From Botryococcus braunii (Eukaryota; Chlorophyta; Trebouxiophyceae): DNA of 12,500 nucleotides. This document shows, piece after piece, positions 1 to 8,500 of this stretch. The stretch is taken from contig MVGU01000996.1 of NCBI GenBank assembly GCA_002005505.1, forward strand, positions 85,001 through 97,500. Reading direction: 5' to 3'. The stretch's first letter is position 1, and every line of letters starts with the position of its first letter. Under the pieces are notes generated by a model. The model was not told the origin of the DNA. It saw nothing but the letters and a program-made list of their open reading frames with translations, and searched no databases. The translations under genes were made by a program, and so were the position numbers.

Positions 1-341
1 TACACTTTTTGACCGGATACAAGTCAAAATAGTGTTGCTAAATTGCTGAGCTACCTCGTAATTAAAGCCTAGCCAAGCCAGCGTATTCGTATGGTAAGAT
101 GGAGTTTTAGCCACTCCCGATTTACGTGAACATTCCAGGACAATAGCATTCTCACGTATGTGCACTCACATTTGCATAGCAGGCTGGGTACCAATCATGA
201 AAGATGGCCTGGTCTGGGTATTTTGTTCCGTGTGTCCGACTACTCTTTCTCTGCGCGCGTGCTATTCGCGAATAACGCCAAAGTTCATGATCAGGGAACA
301 ACTTTTTTTGGGGGGGGGGGGAGGGTGATGGTAGTACCATC
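1..341. other. No gene seen; G-run at 310-321
   Basis: I see no coding pattern in this stretch. The short open frames on both strands have no recognisable protein features and no plausible exon context. The only local structure is a T7-G12 homopolymer junction (G-run 310-321) just before the inverted repeat that starts at 342, and a 10-bp palindrome (CATCATGATG, 338-347) that overlaps that repeat. Confidence 0.6.
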
Positions 342-406
342 ATGATGTACGGGCGTGATCAAACTGGTACTGAGAGGGCACCAGTTTGATCACGCCCGTA
401 CATCAT
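342..406. repeat. Perfect 27-bp inverted repeat (hairpin)
   Basis: The left arm is 342-368 and the right arm 380-406. They are exact reverse complements over 27 bases, separated by an 11-nt spacer (ACTGAGAGGGC). The arms have mixed base composition (they contain CGGGCGTGATC), so this is not low-complexity chance. Transcribed from either strand it would fold into a strong stem-loop. It is shorter than a usual plant microRNA precursor. It could be a small foldback element, a structured RNA, or a sequencing or assembly fold-back; the sequence alone does not decide. Confidence 0.85.
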
Positions 407-431
407 CTAGATCGGAGTTGCATTTTTGTAA

Positions 432-456
432 GGAGGCTGATAAGCAAAGAGCCTCC
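432..456. repeat. Small 7-bp stem-loop
   Basis: GGAGGCT (432-438) pairs exactly with AGCCTCC (450-456) around an 11-nt loop. It lies between the perfect inverted repeat and the AT-rich palindromic patch. No function is evident. Confidence 0.4.
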
Positions 457-463
457 AGAAGTA

Positions 464-546
464 GTATTTATATATACTATATACTACTATATAGCTGTAT
501 AGTAGTATATAGTATAGTATAGCTATATATACTATTTAGCTATATA
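464..546. repeat. AT-rich palindromic patch (TATA/ACTA repeats)
   Basis: Nearly pure A/T with TATAG and ACTA words. An internal inverted repeat pairs 473-491 with 498-516 (19 bp, 6-nt loop TAGCTG). A shorter AT palindrome (ATATCTATATAGAT) recurs at about 698-715, just ahead of the second copy of the downstream repeat. It resembles an AT-rich hairpin or unstable site, or spacer within a satellite-like repeat. It is not evidence of a promoter. Confidence 0.65.
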
Positions 547-570
547 GGGAGTGCCGTTTGTGATACATCA

Positions 571-674
571 GTTCTGATTGCATTTACGAACTCCTGTGCC
601 ACTGTTGGTCCGTGACTTGCGTGCACAAGTGGATCCCAAAGGTACAGTTGTAGTGCTTAACAAAGAGTGTGTTA
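571..674 (+). repeat. ~105-bp direct repeat, copy 1
   Basis: Begins GTTCTGATTGCATTTACGA and runs to the GTGTGTTAA around 668-674. It matches copy 2 (727-831) at roughly 85% by eye, including an identical block CCACTGTTGGTCCGTG. The start-to-start distance is 156 bp, and each copy is preceded by AT-rich palindromic sequence. The unit may therefore be about 156 bp long, with its first third diverged. No protein-coding pattern is seen in it. Confidence 0.75.
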
Positions 675-726
675 AAGGTGTGACAACGGTGTTCAGATAT
701 ATCTATATAGATAGATTGTGTAAGAA

Positions 727-831
727 GTTCTGATTGCGTCTACGACCTCTTGTGCCACTGTTGGTCCGTGCCTTGCGTGCACGAGTGAATGCCACGGGCC
801 CTGTTGTATTGCTTAACACAGAGAGTGTGTT
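727..831 (+). repeat. ~105-bp direct repeat, copy 2
   Basis: Starts GTTCTGATTGCGTCTACGA and ends near GAGAGTGTGTTAG. Differences from copy 1 are mostly substitutions, with small indels near the end. This points to an old local duplication or the remains of a minisatellite array. Confidence 0.75.
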
Positions 832-1426
832 AGTTTACAGGGAGAAGCTGTGAAATGTGAGGGGTCTGCAGACAGCTGTGTCAATGAACCCATTCCTTAA
901 GAGGGTAAATCCCTTCAGGTATATGGACATTGTCACTCTTTCTGCTTCCGATATCCAGCTTTGTCACAATGCTAATCCAGTTGAAAGAACGGGACCATGT
1001 GGCAAATAGGTTTTTTAGGCTCAGTCACCTGAAGAATCTATACGAGATGACAGGCAGAATGTAATGCTCGCAAAGCCAGCAACCATATCGACATGTAGAA
1101 TGCTTCGAAGCACAATGAATTCATTACGTAACGCTCTACTGAAATCTTCCCATGTGATCGCGCACGCCTCTGGTTTAAAGTTGAGAGCCCTGTACGAGTC
1201 AATTTGTAGTTGTGATTTGGGCTCCTGCATGTATACCCTCCTTTATAGTGTACATGGGGTGGAATGTTTATATAGAAAGTGTTTGCACGTTTGTGGGTCA
1301 TTATAGGTGATCAGTGATAAGAGAGTACTGATAAGACTTTATCTTAATTATTTGCAAGTATTCTAAGTTAGGATACAGCTAACCTGACCGTTACACAAGT
1401 GTTCCGAGGTTCTGATAGACTGAAAA
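832..1426. other. No gene seen
   Basis: About 600 bases of unique-looking sequence with moderate base composition. The open frames at 1021-1306 lie on both strands and encode no recognisable features. A polypurine G-run (G11-T-G5, 1427-1443) marks its right edge. I cannot assign any function. Confidence 0.5.
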
Positions 1427-1475
1427 GGGGGGGGGGGTGGGGGTTTTCGTGGTACACGTACTGCGATTTTCGAGT

Positions 1476-1518
1476 AAGACGTATACGTACGTATGCCTCA
1501 AGACGTGTACGTACTTCG
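1476..1518. repeat. Short imperfect direct repeat with ACGT palindrome
   Basis: AAGACGTATACGTACGTATG (from 1476) is followed at 1500 by AAGACGTGTACGTACTTCG, a ~24-bp imperfect tandem duplication. It includes a perfect 12-bp palindrome (ATACGTACGTAT, 1483-1494). It lies just upstream of the retrotransposon fragment and may be part of it or of the target sequence. Confidence 0.5.
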
Positions 1519-1555
1519 TCCGGATCTCTCCGCATGTCTATCGTTCGACTGTCCC

Positions 1556-3016
1556 CGGAAGAAGAAGACACAGAAGGGTTTCCCTCTGGGCTTCGTCAAT
1601 GAAACTCGTGCTGGTTTGATAGTGTTGGGGGCAGCGGTCACCGTGTCAGTCGAGTACGCGGCTTCCGTCGCACGTTGATGCCGTGGCAGCCTTGCTCCAG
1701 CGTTTGCCGATTCTCCGCCACCCCCAAGCCGAGCTTCTCTTGCTTCGCAGTTGCCTTGGGACCTGCAAGGTGGTTTTCACAGCTCGGACCATGCCGCCAG
1801 CTGCAGCTGAGCAAGCTTTGGTGACCTTTGATATGCTTCAAGCCCAGGTCCTCCAATCCATTGTCACAGCTGGTGGTGGTGGTTTTGGCCCTTTGCAGCA
1901 AACCTTGGCTGGCTTGCCTATTGCCCAGGGGGGTCTAGGGGTCACTAAGGCTACTTCCCTTCTGCCTTGTGCCTATCTCGCCTCCGTCACGCAGACCGCC
2001 CCCCTTCAGGACCGCCTTCTGGGGACATCCACAGCCCCTCTTGTCCCCGCTGCCCTAGCTGCAAAGGCTGACTACTGCGCCCTTGTTCCTGATTTCGATG
2101 CGGCGCTATTCGAGGATCCGGATTTTGTCCGCAGCAAAGTGCAAGCCCGGCTGTCCACACCCTTGTCTCAACGCGCATACCGGGAGGTTCTTGATGACCC
2201 TGCTCGCTCGGATCGCGACCGTGCTGTGCTCCGATCTCTTACACAGCCGGGAGCGTCTGATTGGCTGCTGGCTCTCCCAGTTCCCCATTTGCAGCAGACC
2301 ATGCCCCCAGAGTCGTTCCGCTGCCGCCTTCAATACCAGCTCTTGATCCCCATTTTCCAGCCTGGCTCCCAATGCCCGTGCTGCTTGAGGGAGTTGGATG
2401 TCTGGGGCGACCACGCGGTCCACTGCACCTCAGGGGGGGATGTTGCCATTGTCGGCCGACATTACTCCGTTCGTAACGGCCTGGACGCTGTCCTTATCTC
2501 AGCTCGTCAGCGGGTCACCCGGGAACCCGCCTTTCCCACCCCTGTCCCTGGCCAGGAGCGCCGTCGCACAGACCTCCGCCTCCATGCGTGGGAGGAGGGG
2601 CGTGACCTTTATATCGACATCGTTGGCTCTTCCCCACTCACAGTTGCCAACTTGCTGCACTTCGTGCCGGGTGGGGCCGCCGCGCGCGCTGCCCAAGACA
2701 AGCAGACCCGCTATGCTGTCTTGTTGTCGCGTCAGCAGCCGCCTGTGGCTTTCCAAGCCTTCGCCTTTGAAACATTTGGAGGGTTGCATGCTGATGCGCT
2801 GGACTTGTTGCAGAGGCTCCAGGGGCTTTTGAACCAAGCCATCATTGCTCAAGAAGATGTGGAGGGATATTTTGTCATTCGTCGGGTCAGTTTCATCATT
2901 GCGGCGGCTGTGGGTCGCCAGCTGGCCGCTCGCCGGGTGTGACTCATAGCTTGAAACATTGGGGGTTGGATCCTTGAACATTGGGCTGGTCTTTTTTACT
3001 CCACTCTTGTAAAAAA
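1556..3016 (+). mobile_element. 5'-truncated non-LTR (LINE-type) retrotransposon fragment, element 1
   Basis: This fragment keeps only the end of the polyprotein: the C-terminal thumb region of the reverse transcriptase, a zinc knuckle and a restriction-like endonuclease domain, then a short 3' tail. The palm with the catalytic aspartates of the reverse transcriptase, and everything upstream, are missing. Similarity begins near 1556 in a different frame from the main ORF. The tail after the stop at 2942 is about 70 nt. It ends with an 8-bp stem-loop (TTTTTTAC 2992-2999 with GTAAAAAA 3009-3016), including TGTAA at 3008-3012. 5' truncation is the normal fate of LINE copies, so this is a dead copy. 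No target-site duplication was identified. Confidence 0.8.
1623..2942 (+). pseudogene. LINE ORF2 C-terminal part: RT thumb, CCHH/CCHC knuckle, restriction-like endonuclease
   Basis: The frame is open from 1623 (after a TAG at 1620) to the TGA at 2940-2942, with no true start codon. Numbering residues from 1683, the first ~200 (ELLLLRSCLGTCK, GLPIAQGGLGVTKA) read as the helical thumb and connection region of LINE reverse transcriptases. A zinc knuckle follows: C231-P-C-C234, then H244, H247 and C248. After it come RRTDLRL (D297) and DLYIDIVGSSPL (D312-x-V), the likely acidic residues of a PD-(D/E)XK-type nuclease, and then an alanine/lysine helix and FETFGGLHADALDLL. This order is what is known for non-LTR elements with a restriction-like endonuclease. 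Just upstream (~1556-1678) matching sequence (FVNETRAGLIVLGAAV) is in the +2 frame, so one frameshift lies at about 1660-1680. The domain end itself looks intact, which suggests a fairly recent or conserved copy. Confidence 0.8.
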
Positions 3017-3030
3017 TAGAAGGAGTTACA
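2992..3030. repeat. Tail-to-tail junction of the two LINE fragments
   Basis: TTTTTTAC (2992-2999) and GTAAAAAA (3009-3016) form an 8-bp stem around a 9-nt loop. TGTAA occurs on the plus strand at 3008-3012 and on the minus strand at 3026-3030. TGTAA is the polyadenylation signal known from chlorophyte green algae. Each LINE fragment would thus end in its own TGTAA within about 20 bp of the other. The assignment of the exact ends is inferred. Confidence 0.45.
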
Positions 3031-4160
3031 TCTGTCCAGCCAGTAGGGCATGATGAGATGTCCACAACACACCGACAAGCCGAGACTGTGAAGAACGGAC
3101 CACAAGAGGTGGCCAAACGAAGATCGAAAACGTAACGGCGCAAAAGAAAAGGGGAAGGAAGGGGGGATAAGGGGGGGGGGGCAGCCATAGACGGGGCTGT
3201 GGCCAAGTCACCGTAGCCACCGTAAAGCAGCACGAGCCTGGAATGCATCCGAGATAAAGGAGACAACCGCACGCAAGTCAGCATGCCAAATGAACTGCCG
3301 CAGAGATGTAGAAGGACCAACAAACAATCGGGGGTGACCGTCCCGCACCGCGGTAAGAGCAGAACAGTGAAAGACAAAGTGGTGTTCATCACCCACACAG
3401 GAGGCACACATACAACACAGGCGCTGAAGACGCAGAAGCCGGTGTCTGTTGCCCGTGTCAAGGGAAAGGCCATGAACACCCAGACAAAACCTGAGAAAGA
3501 GCCAGACCTTGGCAACATCCAAGAGACAGATAAAAGAGGCGGGAGCGCTGAGCCTTTGTAGGGCGCGCAAACCACGGCACATAAGTACATAGCTGGGGAT
3601 CAGTAGGGGCTAAGCGAGGGGAGACATGAAGAGAGGCCACAGGGAGGGTATTGGCCTGCCTAATGAGAGCTAAAAAGGTATCCATATCAATGGGCTGCGG
3701 GCACGGACAATCAGCCGCATAGGGGTACCCTAAGCGGCGAAGGGCAGCCATAAAAGAACCCGCCCAGGATGGAGAACGTGTTGTAACGCCATAGTAGCAT
3801 GAGTCCCTATGAATACGTGTATACAAGTGGTCGGGTGGGAGATCCACCAGAGAGTTCCAAAAGGGGACCACACGCTTGAACCAGATATGATGAAGGGGCC
3901 AAACGCCAACCTCAGCAAGGACCACATCGGTGCGGACCGTCTGACGAACCCCAAGGATAATTCGTAACATAGTACGAAAATCCTTTTCTAAAGTATGGTA
4001 GCGAGCAGAGTTGTCGGTGTTTGGTTTCTGGCCGTATAACGCCAAAGAGGCCGCACAGGGCTTCAACCACCACTAATTTAGCCGAATTGCCGAACAACTG
4101 GGATCGCAATACGGTAGTTTTGCTGAATGCACGTCCATCTTCGGCGACTTTCCAGCCATG
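3020..4160 (-). mobile_element. 5'-truncated non-LTR retrotransposon fragment, element 2 (reverse orientation)
   Basis: Read on the minus strand, this carries the C-terminal part of a second LINE polyprotein: a hydrophobic block (LVVVEALC), then helical thumb sequence ([19 protein letters not shown]), then a zinc knuckle and a terminal block (LRQFIWHADLRAVVSF). It differs in sequence from element 1 and lacks that element's endonuclease signature, so it belongs to a different family or clade. After the last coding frame (ends 3208) there is a ~180-nt 3' tail to about 3026. The upstream limit is uncertain: similarity fades around 4110-4160, before the CT microsatellite. Confidence 0.75.
3208..4109 (-). 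pseudogene. Frameshifted LINE ORF2 C-terminal region
   Basis: Three minus-strand frames have to be joined to read it. The frame starting at 4109 gives [16 protein letters not shown]. Near 4060 the reading passes to the frame of 4066-3458, giving SLALYGQKP, the RT thumb block [20 protein letters not shown] and [13 protein letters not shown]. Between about 3560 and 3510 it passes to the frame of 3582-3208, giving [15 protein letters not shown] and a zinc knuckle. In that last frame the knuckle is C56-x2-C59 with H67/H68 and H72-C73 (coordinates 3364-3417). The final stop is at 3208-3210. Two frameshifts and the absence of the RT palm make it clearly non-functional. Zinc knuckles after the thumb are typical of LINE ORF2 proteins; the family name cannot be given without a search. 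Confidence 0.75.
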
Positions 4161-4318
4161 GAGAGCTGCAGCCTATTTCCGAAATGCTGTACTTTCGGGC
4201 CATAAGGCCACAGATCTTGAAGCTCCCTTAAGGATTGTAGAACATGCCTAGCCTGATTCCTAATGAGCACCTTGTGGATATGCTTATGCCCGCGTTCCCC
4301 CATCCCTCTCACCTGCCC
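4161..4318. other. Flank between LINE fragment and microsatellite
   Basis: No gene is seen. This 158-bp stretch may include further decayed sequence of the minus-strand LINE, but I cannot see a matching motif. Confidence 0.3.
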
Positions 4319-4552
<234 letters not shown>

Positions 4553-5086
4553 CTCTTGTTTGTGCATGCGTGCTTGCGCATGGGTTGAGCGCAGTCATGC
4601 GCACACCCGTGGCCGCCCGTGTGCGGGAGTGCGTGCTGTTAGGGGCGTGCATGCAGCGTGAGAAGCTACGGGAAAGCTCCATGCTAGTTTGGAATGGGTG
4701 ACAGCTACAATGACGCTAGACGGTGTTCCAGAGGCAATCTTCCCGCTGCAGGACTCATTGCGCCCATGCAGGCTGACAAGCCAAACCTGGCTGCAAGTTA
4801 CTGCCGAGTTTGGGTTTTCCAGGCCAGAAAAGCTGCAAAAGTCTTGGGTTGGGGTTTTCCAGGCCATCAAAAGCTGCAGAAAGCAGGAGCACTCGAGTGT
4901 GCGCAGGTTCCAAGGGCACGTGGCCGTGATGGAAAAAAATCGACAAACATCAGTGCGTTATATGAATCGAGACGTTTTAAACAATTAAAGGTTCATCAAT
5001 CGGAGCAGTACTAGTACTATGCATCGACAGTTAGGTCGCATCAAGCGCAACCTTGGGGACTAAAGTGGAGGGCGATAAAGTTTAGG
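4553..5086. other. Intergenic, no gene seen
   Basis: Apart from the short direct repeat at 4811-4881 I see nothing supported here. The open frames at 4595-5014 overlap on both strands and show no motif or splice context. Confidence 0.45.
4811..4881 (+). repeat. Two copies of a ~30-bp direct repeat
   Basis: Copy 1 (4811-4840) reads TGGGTTTTCCAGGCC then AGAAAAGCTGCAAAA. Copy 2 (4850-4881) reads GGGGTTTTCCAGGCC then ATCAAAAGCTGCAGAAA. They are about 40 bp apart, a small local duplication with no evident function. Confidence 0.7.
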
Positions 5087-5118
5087 CCTCCTGAAGCTCG
5101 CAAAAGAGCTTCAGGAGG
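5087..5118. repeat. Perfect 13-bp stem-loop
   Basis: CCTCCTGAAGCTC (5087-5099) is the exact reverse complement of GAGCTTCAGGAGG (5106-5118), with a 6-nt loop GCAAAA. It is not the conserved histone 3' stem-loop sequence. In a eukaryote it is not a transcription terminator by default. It may be a structured RNA element or a chance or duplicated palindrome. Confidence 0.75.
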
Positions 5119-5326
5119 GTGTCCTGGGTGACTGTCAGTTCTGTGTTTCCAGACTCCAGTCGTTCCTTGAAGCCGTATTGTGAGTATACGCCTGATTGTC
5201 AAGACACTGTTGTTGCTTTGTTGCTGAGAGTGCAACTCTGAACAGGGATGATGCTGAAGAAATGTCTGAATCTGTGATGTCAACGATACCGTATTCATGT
5301 ATTTGAAATTCTAGCTACAATTACAC

Positions 5327-5425
5327 AGGTAACTGGCCTCTTGGAGCACTGCCCTCTTGTAATAGGGTGCCTAGAGGTAGTAATTGGCCTCTTATAGTTG
5401 TGTGCCTATGGGTAGTTGGCCTCTA
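5327..5425 (+). repeat. Degenerate tandem repeat (GGTAnnTGGCCTCT)
   Basis: The core AGGTAACTGGCCTCTTG (5327) recurs as AGGTAGTAATTGGCCTCTTA (5375) and GGTAGTTGGCCTCTAG (5411). GTGCCTA occurs between copies. Unit spacing is roughly 36-48 bp, so it is an old, imperfect minisatellite. Two GACCCCTC words follow shortly after. Confidence 0.5.
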
Positions 5426-5857
5426 GGAACGGCATTGTTTGACCCCTCAACCACAGGTCTGATTGACCCCTCCACACTTCTAGTCTACCAATGTGACTGC
5501 TTGGCATTTCCTTACTGCTACTGTTTGAAGGAAGACACACTCCTCACCTTTATGGTGTGCGGTTAGGATAAGCCTCACTCTTCATACTGAACTCCTCACT
5601 CCCCGGACTTCTATCGGCGGTACTCGAGAGTCTGGAACGGGCCCAGTACGTGAGGGACGCGTGACAACGTTCGCGCGTGTTGTTCAAGACGTTTTAGCGG
5701 CAGCTTTCGACGATTCCTCCTGGCGCGGAGTACTTCAAGCCAGTTCGTTGTTTCAGAGTGAAATTATCTGAAGTTGTGTATACTGGAGTTGGATTAGATA
5801 TCGGGGTCCCTTGCTGGACCAGAAGCAAGTATTGGTAGGAGTGCTGGGTTGGTAAAG
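5426..5857 (+). promoter_or_regulatory. Likely promoter and 5' UTR region of the TRAP-alpha gene
   Basis: This stretch has no coding pattern and lies directly before the TRAP-alpha start codon, so it should hold the promoter and 5' UTR by position. I see no TATA box or other decisive element, and the transcription start cannot be placed. The start codon context is AAAG-ATG-G, with A at -3 and G at +4, which is favourable for initiation. Confidence 0.35.
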
Positions 5858-7650
5858 ATGGGCCGACCCATTGTGCTGACCTTACTCATCATTAGTCTCT
5901 TTGCAGGTGACACCCCCTTCCTAATATGATTATCACTTGTACTTCTGACCACGTTTCTATCTGCGAGGAGTGTCTGCGAGTTTGCTCTTTTTGATCGTTG
6001 ATCACTGTTAAAGCACCTGTTCACAAATTTGATCTTGCTACCGGATGCTCTTGTCTGGAATTGAAATGGCCTCGGCATTGACGAAGGCAACTTTCGACAG
6101 GGTCTTGCCTATCTGAATCTGTGGAAACCGATACTGCGCCTGAACCAGCCGCCCCAACTAGCGCTCCTGGTGTTGAAACGTATTACTGGTTCCCAAAGTA
6201 TGGAGCGAGTCTCGCGTTCCCAGCTGGAGATGTGGTACGATGACGAGGCCAACACTGGCCTAGCTCCCACTCCCTCTGAGTTAGCAACCTGTGACTGCTC
6301 TTGTTCTGTTGATATGAGTTTGGGGCCCTCCAGTTGCATTTGCCTACTGAAGAGGTGCGATGTGAACTATTCTCTGCCGCAGGTGGAGGTGGTTGCTGGC
6401 TTTCATAATGGGTTCAATACCCTTCTGAATGTAACAAATATAACAGGATCTATTGGCCAACTGGACGGCAGAGGATGGGCCTATAATTTTAGTGCTCAGG
6501 TATGGGCACAGCACACACGATACCATTGGAAGTCAGCGGAAGAATCAGTATTCGTAAAACTCAGTAACTGCTCACCCTTGATAGCTTTGTTTGTCTTGCA
6601 GAATCAATGGATGTCAGCTCCACCTGGACAGGACATTTCACTGTCTTACCAGTTCTTGGTAGACAAAGCCCTGCCCGCGTTGAAGTTTCAGGTAACAACT
6701 TTGGACTGTTTTATCAAGTTGGTTTGTAAGTTTGGGTAAACCAGTCGCACGTACAGAGCTACAGGAACCATCCATGAGTTTTAAAAGGATATGTGTCAGG
6801 CACTAAAAAGTGGGACACGATCAGCAAGCATTTGTGACACTGCAGACCGTCTGCAAGAAGGATATTAAAGGAACCTCTTGAAGAGTGCAATCTACCTTTC
6901 CTCGTCCAAACCTCATACTGCGTGGTCTGAGCTATGTAACCAAATGATACATCATGGGAAGAAGCCTGGTCAGTGATGGGTACACATGTTGCTCGTCAGC
7001 TGTTGTATTTCAAGGTCATGCTGAAAGTTTGGTAGGTACTTCAGATTCAGTTTGAGAAGTGAGGCCCTGGATGGCCAGCACTCCACCAAGTTAGGCCTCG
7101 AAAGAAGATACAGGGATACAGATACGGAGGCAACTGTCAGGAAAAATGTAGGTTGTCTTTGATTGTCTCTGAAATGTTGATCTAGTGGACTGTGGATGGA
7201 GCAGGTTGCCCTGAGCGTTTGGTACCAGTCGGAAACAACTCAATTCGTCACAACCTTCTTCAACGAGACTGTCACAGTTGTGGAGAAGAGTGTCCTCATT
7301 GATACTGAGCAAATCTTCATGTGGCTCATTATTGCTGGACTCCTGGCTCTGCCATGTATGTCGCACGACTGGCTTGGACCGTGCTTTACATTTCCTCTGA
7401 TATTGCTGTTGAGAGTGTGTATTCTGTTGAGAGGGCGTTTCAGGCTGTACGTGTCTGGTGCTTAGCTTAACAAAGCAAGAGTTCTGTGATTGCCTGCATT
7501 TTTCCTCTCCTCCTTGGTGAGGGGGGTGGGGGGGGGGGGGGGGACGCCAACCTTCATCCACTTGCACACATATGCACATGCAGGAAAGGCTGCACTCCCC
7601 AGTGCGTGGGAATATGAGTTTGATGGAAAAAGCCAGCATTACTGTCTCTC

Positions 7651-7700
<50 letters not shown>

Positions 7701-7718
7701 ACTCACACACACACACAC

Positions 7719-7760
<42 letters not shown>

Positions 7761-7769
7761 CCCCCCCCG

Positions 7770-7829
<60 letters not shown>

Positions 7830-8139
7830 GCATTGTTTTGTGCAGTAGTGAAGTGCCTTCCAGGCTCCCCAAACGGGATTGAGAGCAGGAGGTGCACATC
7901 CTGGATAGGCTAACAAGTTTGGGGAGTGGGAGCATGCAGTGTGGGCAGGCTACCGGTACTTGAAATCCCTGGCCTTTTTCAAAAAGGCGACAAAGAGGGC
8001 TCCTGCTCCGCGGGCGGCACCCTCGGAGGCAAACACCAACGAATGGCTGGCAGGAACATACTTCAACCAGCAGTCCAAGCTCAAGGCATCTAAAACCAAG
8101 GCATCCGGTACGAAGCATCTTAAAGCCAAGGCTGGTTAA
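5858..8139 (+). CDS. SSR1: Translocon-associated protein subunit alpha (TRAP-alpha / SSR1), six exons
   Basis: TRAP-alpha is a single-pass ER membrane glycoprotein of the complex that sits beside the Sec61 translocon and helps signal-sequence insertion. Exons: 5858-5906, 6101-6234, 6383-6499, 6602-6691, 7205-7355, 7940-8139. All introns are GT-AG and all phases match (1,0,0,0,1), giving 246 residues. The signal peptide is MGRPIVLTLLIISLFAG. A short acidic/Pro/Ala linker follows (22-41), shorter than the long acidic stretch of animal versions. The lumenal domain has YYWFPKYG, the family hallmark VVAGFHN, sequons at N77, N80, N96 and N150, and FNETVTVVE (149-157). The membrane segment starts at I167 (IFMWLIIAGLLALP), and a Lys-rich cytosolic tail carries NEWLAGT (214-220). 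The last acceptor is ambiguous: 7949 is also in phase (t+gc) and gives 243 residues. I chose 7940 because it keeps a full-length membrane helix, matching the vertebrate protein as I remember it. Confidence 0.9.
7521..7543 (+). repeat. G6-T-G16 tract in intron 5
   Basis: A nearly pure run of guanines on the coding strand within TRAP-alpha intron 5. It can form a G-quadruplex in the pre-mRNA in principle. The exact length is unreliable, as homopolymers are error-prone. Confidence 0.85.
7645..7829. repeat. Compound microsatellite (CT)n(CA)n(CT)nC(n)GG(CA)n
   Basis: The blocks are CT (7645-7697, one CTAT interruption), an ACTC/CA block (7698-7720), CT (7722-7757), a C-run (about 7757-7768), GG (7769-7770) and CA (7771-7828). 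The pattern of CT plus a C-run resembles the 4319-4552 microsatellite. Open frames reading through it on either strand are repeat artefacts. Its place inside an intron explains how it is tolerated. Confidence 0.95.
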
Positions 8140-8500
8140 CTCGTCGGAGCAAGGAACCGCTGTGAGGAGATGTGCTTGTGAGAGCCCAGCCTGTGAAGGC
8201 AGCTTGGAGACCTCAAAAGAAATTGCCATATCTTGTATTTCTGCTTGTAAGAAGAAACGACAGGCAATTAGAAAAGACGGGGCCGTTCTCATTTTTCCTC
8301 TCCCACTGTCCCTCCCATACGTCGCACACAGCCAACGTGGGAGGGAGGAAAAGGGATTATGCTTGCCCTCAATCGATGCAGAAGCCCAAACACAACTGAT
8401 GCCACATCTAGTGAAGTGTTGGGTCGGCAACTTATAGGCAGCGGCCTGCACATTTCGGTTTTCCTTAGGGGCTGGCATTGATGGACATGGGCTGAGGGAT

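Larger units (their letters stand above)
7356..7939 (+). other. Intron 5 of the TRAP-alpha gene
   Basis: The donor is CCAT|GTATGT at 7356, a strong consensus. The acceptor is GCATGCAG at 7939, with an alternative GTGGGCAG at 7948. The intron splits the transmembrane helix. It holds a 23-nt G-run (7521-7543) and a large CT/CA microsatellite, while the sequence right before the acceptor is G-rich rather than pyrimidine-rich. The polypyrimidine signal may therefore be weak or distant. Confidence 0.75.

Noticed and set aside
2499..3590. 363-codon minus-strand open frame
   Set aside because: Half of it is antisense to LINE element 1 and the other half is a wrong frame of LINE element 2; the true motifs lie in other frames.
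6409..6422. GGGTTCAATACCC resembling a tRNA T-arm
   Set aside because: It lies within TRAP-alpha exon 3 and no acceptor, D or anticodon arms surround it.
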